From VAZQ01 sp963756715 (GTDB taxonomy: Bacteria > Pseudomonadota > Alphaproteobacteria > Rhizobiales > Xanthobacteraceae), in NCBI GenBank assembly GCA_963756715.1, contig CAVWOV010000041.1, forward strand, positions 90,137 through 154,136: 64,000 nt of DNA, read 5' to 3'. Under the pieces are notes generated by a model. The model searched no databases. It was not told the origin of the DNA and saw nothing but the letters and a program-made list of their open reading frames with translations. Of the stretch, positions 55,501 to 64,000 are shown in pieces (position 1 is the stretch's first letter; every line of letters starts with the position of its first letter). Position numbers and translations under genes: made by a program.

Positions 55501-55779
55501 TCACAGGGAGCGAAGTCGCTCGGCCAATCGTTCTTGCGACAAGGCGATAAACTCGTAGGCCATGTCTCCAACCCCATCGAACGATGCGTCGGCGCCATTG
55601 CTAGTTTTCCCGAGAGGCCAGCGCGCGTCTCGGAATCGCCGCTCGAACTCTTGCTCCTTTTGCGCGAGATGCTTATAGCCTGCCGCCACGTGCATCCGAA
55701 CTCCGGCGGTCATCGCCGGGCCGCAACTTGCGTCGGTATATTCGCGCGCTCTCGCGCGATGTTGCGTGGACGTGTTCAT
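55501..55779 (-). CDS. Small soluble protein of unknown function
   Basis: The frame from ATG 55779, behind AGGAAG, gives 92 residues starting MNTSTQHRARAREYTDASCGP. The middle HVAAGYKHLAQKEQEFERRF is helical and charged, and the end IALSQERLAERLRSL looks amphipathic. I recognise no family. It is preceded on its own strand by A-rich sequence and lies between HWE kinase and YggS genes, facing neither in an operon. Confidence 0.5.
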   Translation of the reverse strand: MNTSTQHRARAREYTDASCGPAMTAGVRMHVAAGYKHLAQKEQEFERRFRDARWPLGKTSNGADASFDGVGDMAYEFIALSQERLAERLRSL

Positions 55780-56015
55780 GCGGGCTTCCTTTTTCTTGAA
55801 GCCTCCGCCGCAAGCGTCAGTAGGTAATAAATCGGAGGTCAATAGAGATATGGGGATGACGAGGTGAAATAGCGAGCGGATACCATTTTCGCGAGCGCAA
55901 TTATGATTTGGAACTTTCAATTCCAGGCGTTCACGGCAAGGGCGCAAACGCGTAAGGTCAAACAAATTCTGCATGGCGCGACGGCCCGTGCCCGTGCGAA
56001 CGAGACGGCAGACTG

Positions 56016-56714
56016 ATGCAATCACCTAACGCACCTGCGATGGTTCATTCAGACAGTTCTTCGGACCGGCTCGCCGCGGTGCGTACCGACATCGCCCGGG
56101 CTTGCACAGACGCACGGCGCGATCCGGCATCCGTCACACTCGTCGCGATTTCGAAGATGTTCGGAGTCGATGCGATCGAGCCGGTGATCGCGGCCGGCCA
56201 ACGCGTCTTCGGCGAAAATCGCGTGCAGGAGGCTAAGGCCAAGTGGCCGGCGCTCAAGGCGCAGCATCCCGGCATCGAACTGCACCTCGTCGGTCCGCTG
56301 CAATCGAACAAGGCCAGGGAGGCCGTCGCGCTGTTTGATGCGATCCATTCGGTCGACCGCGCGAGTTTGGCGCAGGCCTTGGCGCAGGAGATCGCCAAGC
56401 AGGGCCGCAGTCCACTGCTGTTCGTCGAGGTCAACACTGGCGCTGAGCCGCAGAAAGCCGGCGTGTTGCCGGAGGCGGCGGATGCGTTTCTGGCGGACTG
56501 CCGCGAAACCTACGGGCTCGCGATCGCCGGCCTCATGTGCATTCCGCCGGCTGACGAGCCGCCGGCGCCGCATTTTGCGCTGACTGCCAAGATCGCGCAG
56601 CGCAACGGGCTCAAATTATTGTCGATGGGAATGAGCGCGGATTTTCCGATCGCGATCGGGTTCGGCGCGACACATGTGCGGGTCGGCACGGCGATCTTCG
56701 GCAGCCGGGCGTGA
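56016..56714 (+). CDS. Pyridoxal-phosphate homeostasis protein (YggS family)
   Basis: The 232-residue protein is a TIM-barrel PLP carrier: LVAISKMFG with the PLP lysine Lys47, VFGENRVQEAKAKWP, LHLVGPLQSNKAREAV, VNTGAEPQKAG, and the phosphate-binding end SMGMSADFPIAIGFGATHVRVG. The usual KTxP is KMFG here, as in many alphaproteobacteria. It buffers intracellular PLP and affects amino-acid pools. The start follows GAGACGGCAGACTG with only a weak ribosome site. Confidence 0.92.
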   Translation: MQSPNAPAMVHSDSSSDRLAAVRTDIARACTDARRDPASVTLVAISKMFGVDAIEPVIAAGQRVFGENRVQEAKAKWPALKAQHPGIELHLVGPLQSNKAREAVALFDAIHSVDRASLAQALAQEIAKQGRSPLLFVEVNTGAEPQKAGVLPEAADAFLADCRETYGLAIAGLMCIPPADEPPAPHFALTAKIAQRNGLKLLSMGMSADFPIAIGFGATHVRVGTAIFGSRA

Positions 56715-56730
56715 CAGCCAGTCTCCGAGA

Positions 56731-57264
56731 CTAAAGGTCGATCGCGATCCGCGTGTCCGGTCCGAGCCGCGCCAGCAGGCGGCGGAGCACGTCGGCATTG
56801 AGCGCGACGCAGCCGGCGGTTGGCGAGCGATTCGGCCGCGCCAGGTGGACGAACACGGCGCTGCCCCGTCCGGCGATTCGCGGCCGCGTATTGTGGTCGA
56901 TCTCAATGATCAAATCGTACAGCCGGTCGGCGCGCCAAAGGCGGTCGCCTGGTTCATTGGCCGACCGGAAAAACGATCGGTTGTAGCGGCGGTCAGCGGT
57001 ATCTTCACACCATGCGAGGTCCGGCGTGATGCGCCGCACCGGCAACGCGGTCGCCGGCCGGGGCAGGCGATCGGCCCGCCACCACAGGCGCAACAGCCGA
57101 AAGCAGCCACGCGGGGTGGCGCCATCCCCCTCGCGCTTGTTCGCCCGGACCCCCGCGCGTCCGAGCACTACCGGGATTGCGAGCGGCCCCGCCAGAAGCA
57201 CGCCGCAGGTGCGCTTGCCCGGTCGAACGCGTACACGGATGACGGAAATGGCACGACCCCGCAT
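56731..57264 (-). CDS. L,D-transpeptidase (YkuD domain)
   Basis: The product, 177 residues from ATG 57264, has the YkuD core: PVVLGRAGVRANKREGDGATPRG for the first strands, RSFFRSANEPGD, and the catalytic block VFVHLARPNRSPTAGCVALN with the His and active-site Cys spaced as HxxxxxxxSxxxGC. It would form 3-3 crosslinks or attach proteins to peptidoglycan. No signal peptide is visible at this start, which is odd for a periplasmic enzyme; a GTG at 57300 adds 12 residues but no signal. It converges with YggS. Confidence 0.85.
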   Translation of the reverse strand: MRGRAISVIRVRVRPGKRTCGVLLAGPLAIPVVLGRAGVRANKREGDGATPRGCFRLLRLWWRADRLPRPATALPVRRITPDLAWCEDTADRRYNRSFFRSANEPGDRLWRADRLYDLIIEIDHNTRPRIAGRGSAVFVHLARPNRSPTAGCVALNADVLRRLLARLGPDTRIAIDL

Positions 57265-57401
57265 GGCCCAGACCCTCGTTTCCGGGCGTCCGCCAACCAC
57301 TGCCGGATAACAGACCCCGCTTGCTCTTTTAGCCCCGAATGCTCTACTTCGCGCAACGCCGCAAAAGCGGCGACGTCTTTCTACTCCAGAGGTTTTTGGG
57401 A

Positions 57402-58088
57402 ATGTCGAATGCCCGCAAGATTTTGATCGTCGACGATGATGACGAACTGCGCGAGGCGCTGGTCGAGCAGCTTGCGCTGCACGAGGAGTTCGAATCGATC
57501 GCAGTCGACAACGGCACCAAGGGGGTGCAGGCCGCCAAGGCCGGCCAGATCGATCTGGTGATCATGGACGTCGGCCTGCCCGACGTTGACGGCCGCGAAG
57601 CCGTGCGCATCCTGCGCAAGAACGGCTTCAAGGCGCCGATCATCATGCTGACCGGCCACAACACCAATTCCGATACCATCCTGGGGCTGGAGTCCGGCGC
57701 CAACGACTACGTCGCAAAGCCGTTTCGCTTTGCGGTGCTGCTGGCGCGTATCCGGGCGCAATTGCGCCAGCATGAAGCGAGCGAGGACGCGGTCTTTGCC
57801 ATCGGGCCCTACACATTCCGCCCCAGTTCGAAGCTTCTGCTCAACTCCAAGGGCAACAAGGTCCGCTTGACCGAAAAGGAAACCGCGATCCTGCGCTATC
57901 TTTATCGGGCCGGGCAAAAGCCGGTGTCGCGTGAAACCTTGCTGCAAGAGGTCTGGGGCTACAATTCCGGTGTCACCACACACACGCTCGAAACGCACAT
58001 CTATCGGCTGCGTCAGAAGGTCGAAAAAGACGCCGCGATCCCCGCCATCCTGGTCACCGAAGCAGGCGGCTATAAACTTGTGCCGTGA
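57402..58088 (+). CDS. OmpR/PhoB-type response regulator
   Basis: The 228-residue protein has a receiver domain (KILIVDDDDELREALVEQL, phospho-Asp in LVIMDVGLPD, Thr in IIMLTGHNT, Lys in NDYVAKPF) and a C-terminal winged helix (LTEKETAILRYLYRAGQKPVSRETLL, TLETHIYRLRQKVEKD). ATG 57402 follows a weak GGGA. No kinase gene is directly adjacent; the CNB-domain gene starts 9 bases after the stop and is likely in the same transcript. This pair is found in the same order in relatives as I recall. Confidence 0.93.
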   Translation: MSNARKILIVDDDDELREALVEQLALHEEFESIAVDNGTKGVQAAKAGQIDLVIMDVGLPDVDGREAVRILRKNGFKAPIIMLTGHNTNSDTILGLESGANDYVAKPFRFAVLLARIRAQLRQHEASEDAVFAIGPYTFRPSSKLLLNSKGNKVRLTEKETAILRYLYRAGQKPVSRETLLQEVWGYNSGVTTHTLETHIYRLRQKVEKDAAIPAILVTEAGGYKLVP

Positions 58089-58097
58089 ACTCGATCA

Positions 58098-58565
58098 ATG
58101 ACCATCGAGGACGATATCGCGTTCTTCGAACGGGTTCCGACGCTCAGCATGCTGGGCCGCGATGCGCTGCGCATTTTAGCGATCGGCGCGGAGAACCGTT
58201 ACATCCATAGCGGCGAGGCGTTGTTCAGCGCCGGCGAATCGGCCGACGGCGGCTACGTTGTGCAAGAGGGCTCGTTTGCGCTTTCCGGCAATCCGGCCTA
58301 CGGCGAGAACATCAAGGTCGGGCCGATGACGCTGCTCGGCGAGCTCGCGATGATCACCGAGACCAAGCGGCCGATGACCGCGATCGCACTTGAGCCGTCG
58401 AGCGTGCTGCGCATTCCGCGCTCGCTGTTCCTCAAGATGCTGGAGAGTTTCCCGTCCTCGGCGCGCAGGCTGCGCGATGTCATCTCGACCCGCAGCGAAC
58501 AGTCGGTCGACGACATGTACGCCGTGCGCGCAATCCTCGACGTGCAGAACAATCCAAACGAGTAA
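58098..58565 (+). CDS. Cyclic-nucleotide-binding-domain protein
   Basis: The 155-residue protein is a single CNB beta-barrel: YIHSGEALFSAGESADGGYVVQEGSF, KVGPMTLLGELAMITETKRPMTAIALEPSSVLRIPRSLF. The canonical GELALL...PRxAT phosphate cassette reads GELAMITETKRPMTA, still close. It lacks the helix-turn-helix of CRP, so it is not itself a DNA-binding regulator. Being 9 bases behind the response-regulator gene, it may modulate that pathway. Confidence 0.88.
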   Translation: MTIEDDIAFFERVPTLSMLGRDALRILAIGAENRYIHSGEALFSAGESADGGYVVQEGSFALSGNPAYGENIKVGPMTLLGELAMITETKRPMTAIALEPSSVLRIPRSLFLKMLESFPSSARRLRDVISTRSEQSVDDMYAVRAILDVQNNPNE

Positions 58566-58739
58566 CGCACCGGTCGAACCGCCGCCGTTAACCGTGCGCT
58601 AACGGTGAACGCTAACGCGACGCTAACACTAAGCGAAGACGATCAAATCCACGACAATTTGACCCACCGCGCCGCCGCAATACCGCCGGTGCGCTTCGCT
58701 AATTGACGTTTCGCTACGGGGACTACTTCGGGGGAATCA

Positions 58740-59787
58740 ATGCGAAGTCTCACTCGCCGCGATCAGGCATGATCGCGTATCGAGCTTTGCCGTTCTCACG
58801 GCGGGATTGCTGTGCGGCGTGTCGGTGTTCTTCGTCGCCTTGCCGCTCGCACAATCGAGCCCGTTCCCGACGCCCAAGGGCGGCGGATGGGTCACTGAAG
58901 GCCCGCGATCATTTCAACTCGCCTCCGCGTCAACGTCGCTGCCCGTGAGCCTGCTCGGTTCGGCGCCGGCGACCGTGCCCGCCACCACAGTGCCGGACGA
59001 AGTCGGCGAGGAGGCGGCGATCGAATGGGAAGCCATCATCGCGCCGTCAGGATCGCTCGATGCTCCGCTGATCGAAGCAAAGCTCACACCACCTGAGCCC
59101 AGCGAGCAACCTGAGGCCGCGCCCGCCACAGCGCCAGAGCACACCGCCAGCATCGCGCCGGACAAAGCGCCGGAGCCCGACGCCGCGCCTGCCAAACACA
59201 AGGTCTCACCGACCGAAGAGGTCGACAACTATCTTTGGGAAGTCTATCAGCGCGCGCCGGTGAAGAAGGACCGCGGTGGCGACTTTACCTGGAAGGACCC
59301 GGCCGCCGCGAAGCGCATGAACATGTCGTTGCAGACCTACGTGATCGGCGGCATGGACCGCGATTTCCGCGAGCAGCTTTATCATGCCGGCCGCGCCATG
59401 GATGCCGAGGGTATCCAATGGTCGATGCTGAGCGCATTCCGCGACGATTATCGTCAGCGCATCGCCTCGGGCTTCAAGGCCAGCGGCGGCAACTCGCTGC
59501 ATGGCGGCTCGCGTGCGACCGGCGGTTACGGCCACGGCCGCGCCATCGACATCATCAACGCCGAAGGTGATCACCGCGCCGTCTGGCGCTGGGTAGATCG
59601 CAACGGCCGGAAGTACGGGCTGGCGCGGCCGATGCCGGGCGCCGATCCGGCGCATATCCAGGCCGGCGGCGACTGGCACCGGATTGCCGCTAAGCTCCGC
59701 GACAGCCGCGTGAAGCTCGCCGATCAGCGCGCGCCCGGCAAAGCCGCGCCGGCTGACAAGACCAAGGTTGCAAAAGCCGGCCCGTAA
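58740..59787 (+). pseudogene. M15-like peptidase with N-terminal anchor (shift near 58767)
   Basis: An ATG at 58740 behind GGGGGAA opens MRSLTRRDQA and then stops; adding one base at 58767 joins it to the frame HDRVSSFAVLTAGLLCGVSV, giving the missing membrane anchor. The rest is a long Ala/Pro linker (about 50-150), then a C-terminal domain (VDNYLWEVYQRAPVK, SAFRDDYRQRIASGFKASGGNS, LHGGSRATGGYGHGRAIDI, HIQAGGDWHRIA) with the Zn-binding His/Asp pattern of D-Ala-D-Ala carboxypeptidase-like M15 enzymes. It probably acts on peptidoglycan. Corrected length is about 349 residues. Confidence 0.75.
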
Positions 59788-59813
59788 ATCCGCTCGATGC
59801 GTTCGATGGCGGC

Positions 59814-60627
59814 TTAGACTTCAATCGTTGCCGTCACCGGCACGTGGTCCGAGGGCCGTGTCCAACCCGCGGGCCCTTCGACACCTTAACGTCGGCGACG
59901 CGATCGGCCAGCGCGGGCGCGACCCAGATATGGTCGAGGCGGCGGCCTTTGTCGGCGGTTTCCCAGTCGGGGGAACGATAGCTCCACCAAGTGTAGAGTT
60001 TGGCAGGCTCCGGCACGCGCATCCGCATGGCGTCGATCCAGCCGCCCGCCTTCTGCACGCTGGTGAGCTTCTCACATTCGATCGGCGTGTGCGAAACGAC
60101 GCGCAGCATCTGCTTGTGGCTCCACACGTCGTGTTCGAGCGGCGCGACATTGAGGTCGCCGACCAGGACCATGCGGCTTTGCCGCCGTTACGAAGCGCAT
60201 CGCAGTCGCGCATCTCGTCGAGAAACGAAAGCTTGTGCGCGAACTTCGGATTGACCGCGGGATCAGGCGTGTCGCCGCCGGCCGGCACATAGAAATTGTG
60301 CACCGTGATCGGATCGCGCAGGCCGGCCCGCTCGCCGAGCGTCGCGGAAACGTGCCGGCAATCGGTCTTGCCGCAGAACGATTGAATGTTGAAGGTTTCG
60401 ATCGGCAGCCGCGAGAGCACGACCACGCCGTGATAGCCCTTCTGGCCATTGAGTGCGATGTGCTCGTAGCCAAGCCGCTTGAAACGCTTGCGCGGAAACC
60501 GGTCGTCGGGACACTTGGTTTCCTGCAGGCAGAGCACGTCGGGCCGGACCGCCTTGATGAACCTGGCCACGGTGTCGATGCGCAGCCGCACCGAATTGAT
60601 ATTCCAGGTGGTGATGGTGAGGCGCAT
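59814..60627 (-). pseudogene. xth: Exodeoxyribonuclease III (two frame breaks)
   Basis: From ATG 60627 the protein has LTITTWNINSVRLRI, PDVLCLQETKCPD, VTVHNFYVPAGGD, then after a break near 60170 VLVGDLNVAPLEHDVW with the catalytic Asp/Asn, DAMRMRVPEPAKLYTWWSYR, LDHIWVAPALADRV and, after a second break near 59860 (a missing G in GGG), GWTRPSDHVPVTATIEV with the active-site His, ending at 59814. Exonuclease III repairs abasic sites and 3' ends. Corrected length is about 271 residues, normal for the family. Confidence 0.9.
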
Positions 60628-60691
60628 TGCGCTCGTCATGCCTGGGTATGAGCCGGGCATTCATCACGAAGATCTTGTCGACGACCGATGG

Positions 60692-60714
60692 ATTGCCGGG
60701 TGAAGCCCGGCAAT
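60692..60714. repeat. Short palindrome ATTGCCGGG...CCCGGCAAT
   Basis: ATTGCCGGG, a 5-base loop, then CCCGGCAAT make a perfect 9-bp hairpin between the LolA-like gene and xth, both on the minus strand. It lies 22 bases after the LolA-like stop codon and could slow or end that transcript, but no T-run follows. Hairpins of this sequence are scattered in related genomes. Confidence 0.5.
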
Positions 60715-60735
60715 GAAATCGGACCGAGCACGGCG

Positions 60736-61524
60736 TTACTGCATGCTGCGTTCGTAGACGATCCTGAACATGTCGGGATCGGGCCGCGTCTTGGTGTCCA
60801 GATTGGAGACCGCGACCGTGGTGTCATAGCCCTGCGGGTCCGTGACCGTCCATTGCTTGAGCTGATAGTCCTTGGCGCCGACCATCATCATCAGCCGGCT
60901 GGTGCCGATCAGCGGCTGATGTTCTTCGATCACCACGGTGACAAAGACGTCGTCGGAGTGAACGCCGACCACGTTGGTGTCGCGCATCAGGTCGATTTGA
61001 TCCGCCAGCAGAAACCGCAACGGCGTCTGCGACAGCGGATAGAGATCCTGGGTGGCGAGCTTGCGGTCGCGCACCACGACCGAGCGGCCGTCGGCGATGA
61101 TGTCGATCGGCGTCGGCGGATCATACTCGAAACGGACCCGGCCGGGTTTCTGGATATAGAAATTACCGCGCACGCGTCCGCCGTCGGGTCCGACCTGGAC
61201 GAAATTCCCGATCAACTGGTGGACGCTCGACAGGTACTGGCTGACTTTGTCGACCTGGGCGCGTTGTTTGGCGTCAAAATTGGAGCCGTCAGGCTTCTTG
61301 TCCAGATTGAACAACGACTTGAGGCCGCTGAGCGGATTGAAGCCTGGCGACGGCGCTTGCTGGGCCGGCCTTGCGGGCTGTGCGCCGGGCGGCGGCACCG
61401 CCCCCCGCTCCTTGGGCTGAGGCGCCGGGGTGGGAAGCGGTATCTGGGCCGTCGCCTGGCCGGTCAAGGCGACCAAACCCAGGAATAGCGCACCGACCAA
61501 CAGCCCCTGGCTCGTGCCAGCCAT
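60736..61524 (-). CDS. LolA-like outer-membrane lipoprotein carrier protein
   Basis: From ATG 61524, behind AGAGGGAT, the precursor has 262 residues: a signal peptide (MAGTSQGLLVGALFLGLVALT... ending ATAQ), a Pro/Ala-rich stretch (about 30-65), and a LolA fold (NFVQVGPDGGRVRGNFYIQKPGRVRFEYDPP, IIADGRSVVVRDR, LTYP-like TQDLYPLSQTPLRFLLAD and the end MFRIVYE). LolA carries lipoproteins from the LolCDE complex to the outer membrane. The long Pro-rich N-terminal insert is a common feature of rhizobial copies. It follows ftsK on the same strand. Confidence 0.88.
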   Translation of the reverse strand: MAGTSQGLLVGALFLGLVALTGQATAQIPLPTPAPQPKERGAVPPPGAQPARPAQQAPSPGFNPLSGLKSLFNLDKKPDGSNFDAKQRAQVDKVSQYLSSVHQLIGNFVQVGPDGGRVRGNFYIQKPGRVRFEYDPPTPIDIIADGRSVVVRDRKLATQDLYPLSQTPLRFLLADQIDLMRDTNVVGVHSDDVFVTVVIEEHQPLIGTSRLMMMVGAKDYQLKQWTVTDPQGYDTTVAVSNLDTKTRPDPDMFRIVYERSMQ

Positions 61525-61547
61525 ATCCCTCTCCGCTCCACGCCCCA

Positions 61548-61623
61548 CTGGTGTCCCGGTTTCGACGTTCGTATCCCTTTGCAGCAGGCACTTATACGAA
61601 CGTCAGAACCAAAGGGACACTAG
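61548..61623. repeat. Palindromic repeat of the CTAGTGTCCC family, copy C
   Basis: The 76-base element reads CTGGTGTCCCGG... and ends ...AAAGGGACACTAG. Its arms, GGTTTCGACGTTCGTAT on one side and the complement of GGTTCTGACGTTCGTAT on the other, pair with few mismatches. The ends match copy B; the interior differs but both arms changed together. It lies upstream of the LolA-like start. Confidence 0.75.
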
Positions 61624-61793
61624 CACTCTATGATTCTTCATGTGGTTTTGGATCTGACTGTCCTACGATAGACCCGCCGCGAAGCTGGTTGGAACGTCAA
61701 ATCTGCCACATTACTAGTCGTTAGACAGCCTGTGTGGCGACATCACGGCTCTTTTGGCCCGCAGGTTGCGGGCGGCGGCCGATCCCAACCTTA

Positions 61794-64000
61794 TCAATAT
61801 CGTTCCTGGTGCTCTTCGCCCACCAGAATCTCGCGCTTGCCGGCGTGGTTGGCCTGGCCGACAACTCCCTCGTGTTCCATCCGCTCCATCAGCGAGGCCG
61901 CCCGATTGTAGCCGATCTGCAGGCGGCGCTGGATGTAGCTGGTCGAGGCCTTCTTGTCCCGCAGCACCACTTGAACGGCTTGCTGGTAGAGATCGGTGGC
62001 ATCGCCGGCCTGGCCCATGCCGGTCCCGTCGAACACCGGGTTGCCATCCTCGTCCACTTCGTCCTCGGCCGCGGTGACAGCTTCGAGGTATTGCGGCGTG
62101 CCCTGCGACTTAAGGTGGCGGACGATCTTCTCGACCTCTTCGTCGGAGCAGAACGGTCCATGCACGCGGCTGATGCGGCCGCCACCCGCCATGTACAGCA
62201 TGTCGCCCTGGCCCAGGAGCTGCTCGGCGCCCTGCTCGCCCAGGATGGTGCGGCTGTCGATCTTGGAGGTCACCTGGAACGAGATGCGAGTCGGAAAGTT
62301 CGCCTTGATGGTGCCGGTGATGACGTCGACCGAAGGCCGCTGCGTGGCAAGGACGACGTGCAAGCCCGCGGCGCGCGCCATCTGGGCGAGCCGTTGCACC
62401 GCGCCTTCGATGTCCTTGCCGGCGACCATCATCAGGTCGGCCATCTCGTCCACGATGATGACGATATAGGGCAACGTTTCGAGATCGAGTTCCTCGGCCT
62501 CGTAGATCGCCTCGCCTGACTCCTTGTCGTAGCCGGTGTGAACGGTGCGGCTGAGCTTCTCGCCCTTGCCTCTTGCCTCGGCGAGGCGCGCGTTGAAGCC
62601 GTCGATGTTGCGCACGCCGAGCTTCGACATTTTCTTGTAGCGCTCTTCCATCTCGCGCACCGCCCACTTGAGCGCGACCACCGCCTTCTTGGGGTCAGTG
62701 ACAACCGGCGTCAGCAGGTGCGGGATGCCGTCATAGACGGAAAGTTCGAGCATCTTCGGATCGACCATGATCAGCCGGCACTGCTCGGGCTTGAGCCGGT
62801 AGAGCAGGCTCAGGATCATGGTGTTGATGGCGACCGATTTGCCCGAGCCGGTGGTGCCGGCGATGAGCAGATGCGGCATGCGCGCGAGGTCGACGATAAC
62901 CGGCTCGCCGCCGATGGTCTTGCCAAGGCAGAGCGGCAGCTTGGCGGTAAAGTCGTCGTAATCCTTGGTCGCGAGCAGTTCGCGGAAGAATACCTTCTCG
63001 CGCGTCGGGTTCGGCAGCTCGATGCCGATGGCGTTTCGCCCGGACACCACCGCGACGCGCGCCGAGATTGCGCTCATCGAGCGCGCGATGTCGTCGGCCA
63101 GCCCGATTACGCGCGACGACTTGATGCCCGGGCGCGGGCTCGAGCTCGTAGAGCGTAACGACGGGGCCGGGCCGGGCATTGATGATCTCGCCGCGCACGC
63201 CAAAATCCTGCGAGCACGCCTTCGAGCGCGGTCGCGTTGGTTTGCAGCGCTTCCGGGCTGAACGTGGCCGTCCGGTCGCCTTCGGCATGGCGAGCAATTC
63301 GAGCGGCGGCAACTGATAGCCGCCACTTGCGCGAAGTTCGCGGCGCAGCTTTCGGCTTGCGCGGCATCGGCGGGGCGACCTCGACTTCCTCTTCCTCATC
63401 CTCGTCGTCGGAGGTTTCGGCGTCGAGTTGCGGCGCCGGCGTGGCAAAAGTCGCGCCCTCGAAGCGCGGCTCGACCCGGACGGATGCCGGCACCGAATCG
63501 TGAAGCGGCGCGGTCCGCAACGACGCGTGTCCGGCCAGCAGACGGGAAATCCGTGCCTTAAGGCTGAGAAAGCCGTGGGCGAACCAGCCGAGCGAATCCA
63601 TGCGCGCTCTTGCTCGTCGTCGCTCTCGGCGACTTCGTCCTCCACAGGGGGGCTTTCTTGGCTTCGGCTTCGCCTTCAGCCGAAATCTTACCGCCACCGC
63701 AAAGCAGGTGAGCATTCCGGTGCCGCTCACGGTCTCGAGCAGGAATCGGGTCCAGACGCCGAGGCTGCCACCCGCGAGCCAGGTCGGCAACCGGATGAGG
63801 GCATCGCCGGTCACGCCGCCAATCCTGCGGGTAACGGCCAGCCGGTACCATGCGGCAGCGAGGCCGCACACGCAGCCGCGAGCAACAGCCCGATGACCCA
63901 GAACACCAGGCGCAGCCCTTCGCGGCTAAGAGCGCGATGGGTGATGAGCCGCCAGCCCCAGATCGCGATCGGCGACTCGAGCGCGATCGCCGCAATGCCG
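61794..64000 (-). pseudogene. ftsK: DNA translocase FtsK, open at the right edge (several frame breaks)
   Basis: The C-terminal motor and DNA-binding parts are intact (61794 to about 63120): PHLLIAGTTGSGKSVAIN (Walker A), YIVIIVDEMADLMM (Walker B), GEQGAEQLLGQGDMLYM, and the gamma domain DKKASTSYIQRRLQIGYNRAASLMERM. Further up, the alpha/linker and membrane part is present but cut by at least five one-base breaks between 63130 and 63830, including GVRGEIINARPGPVVTLYELEPAPG, ELLAMPKAT, an acidic TSDDEDEEEEVEV linker, and the last membrane helices. FtsK anchors at the septum and moves chromosome dimers to dif. The start lies outside the window. Confidence 0.9.

Noticed and set aside
61736..61775. 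Terminator after ftsK at TTTTGGCCCGCAGGTTGCGGGC
   Set aside because: The stem exists but the T-run precedes it on the plus strand and is an A-run on the transcribed minus direction, so it does not fit intrinsic termination of ftsK.

Overview
The window reads as a chromosomal segment of a high-GC alphaproteobacterium of the order Hyphomicrobiales (Bradyrhizobium / Rhodopseudomonas / Pseudolabrys-like). The evidence is the block proA-nadD-rsfS-rlmH-envC-ctpA, an EcfG-type promoter, HWE and CadC-TPR regulators, a Bug/TctC-type receptor, and palindromic repeats of the kind common in that group. No rRNA gene, complete tRNA gene, CRISPR array, IS element or prophage was seen.

Layout. 0.4-5.0 kb: an aromatic meta-cleavage set (HpcH/HpaI aldolase, LigJ-like hydratase, extradiol dioxygenase) interrupted by a VapBC-like module, then an Rrf2 regulator. 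5.1-8.7 kb: dut, coaBC, a FitA-like ribbon-helix-helix reading frame joined or abutting to coaBC, and ubiB. 8.8-14.8 kb: ctpA, envC, rlmH, rsfS, nadD, proA. 14.9-21 kb: a CzcB/CzcA metal efflux pair with small secreted proteins, lying where proB/obgE would be expected and ending near a tRNA-like fragment. 21-31.5 kb: accessory genes (SnoaL-like protein, M13 peptidase, MFS exporter, ferredoxin reductase, two methyltransferases, CadC-TPR and IclR regulators). 31.5-35.3 kb: a Rieske oxygenase coupled to an unknown Rossmann-like protein, a Rieske ferredoxin, a cytosolic binding protein. 35.4-39.9 kb: holA, lptE, leuS. 40-48.4 kb: AbrB/PIN toxin-antitoxin, aldo/keto reductase, second Rieske oxygenase, kup, 2OG oxygenase, TctC receptor, arylsulfotransferase-like propeller. 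48.8-55.8 kb: signalling cluster (MHYT-GGDEF-EAL, hybrid kinase, HWE kinase, small proteins). 56-64 kb: PLP-homeostasis protein, L,D-transpeptidase, response regulator, cNMP-binding protein, M15-like peptidase, xth, LolA-like carrier, ftsK (open at the right edge).

A caution for every reader: at least fourteen genes, including core ones (coaBC, leuS, holA, ftsK, xth), are broken by single-base indels, often in short homopolymers and mostly +1. The simplest reading is consensus error rather than wholesale gene decay; I give the inferred full extent of each such gene and place the shift. These genes are typed as pseudogene only because the frame as read is interrupted.

The most interesting signals are the RHH domain with a perfect operator in front of coaBC, a dispersed palindrome family with conserved ends and covarying interiors, a palindromic element lying inside leuS, IclR-type boxes that link a regulator to the Rieske pair, and an EcfG stress promoter in front of a 55-residue gene.
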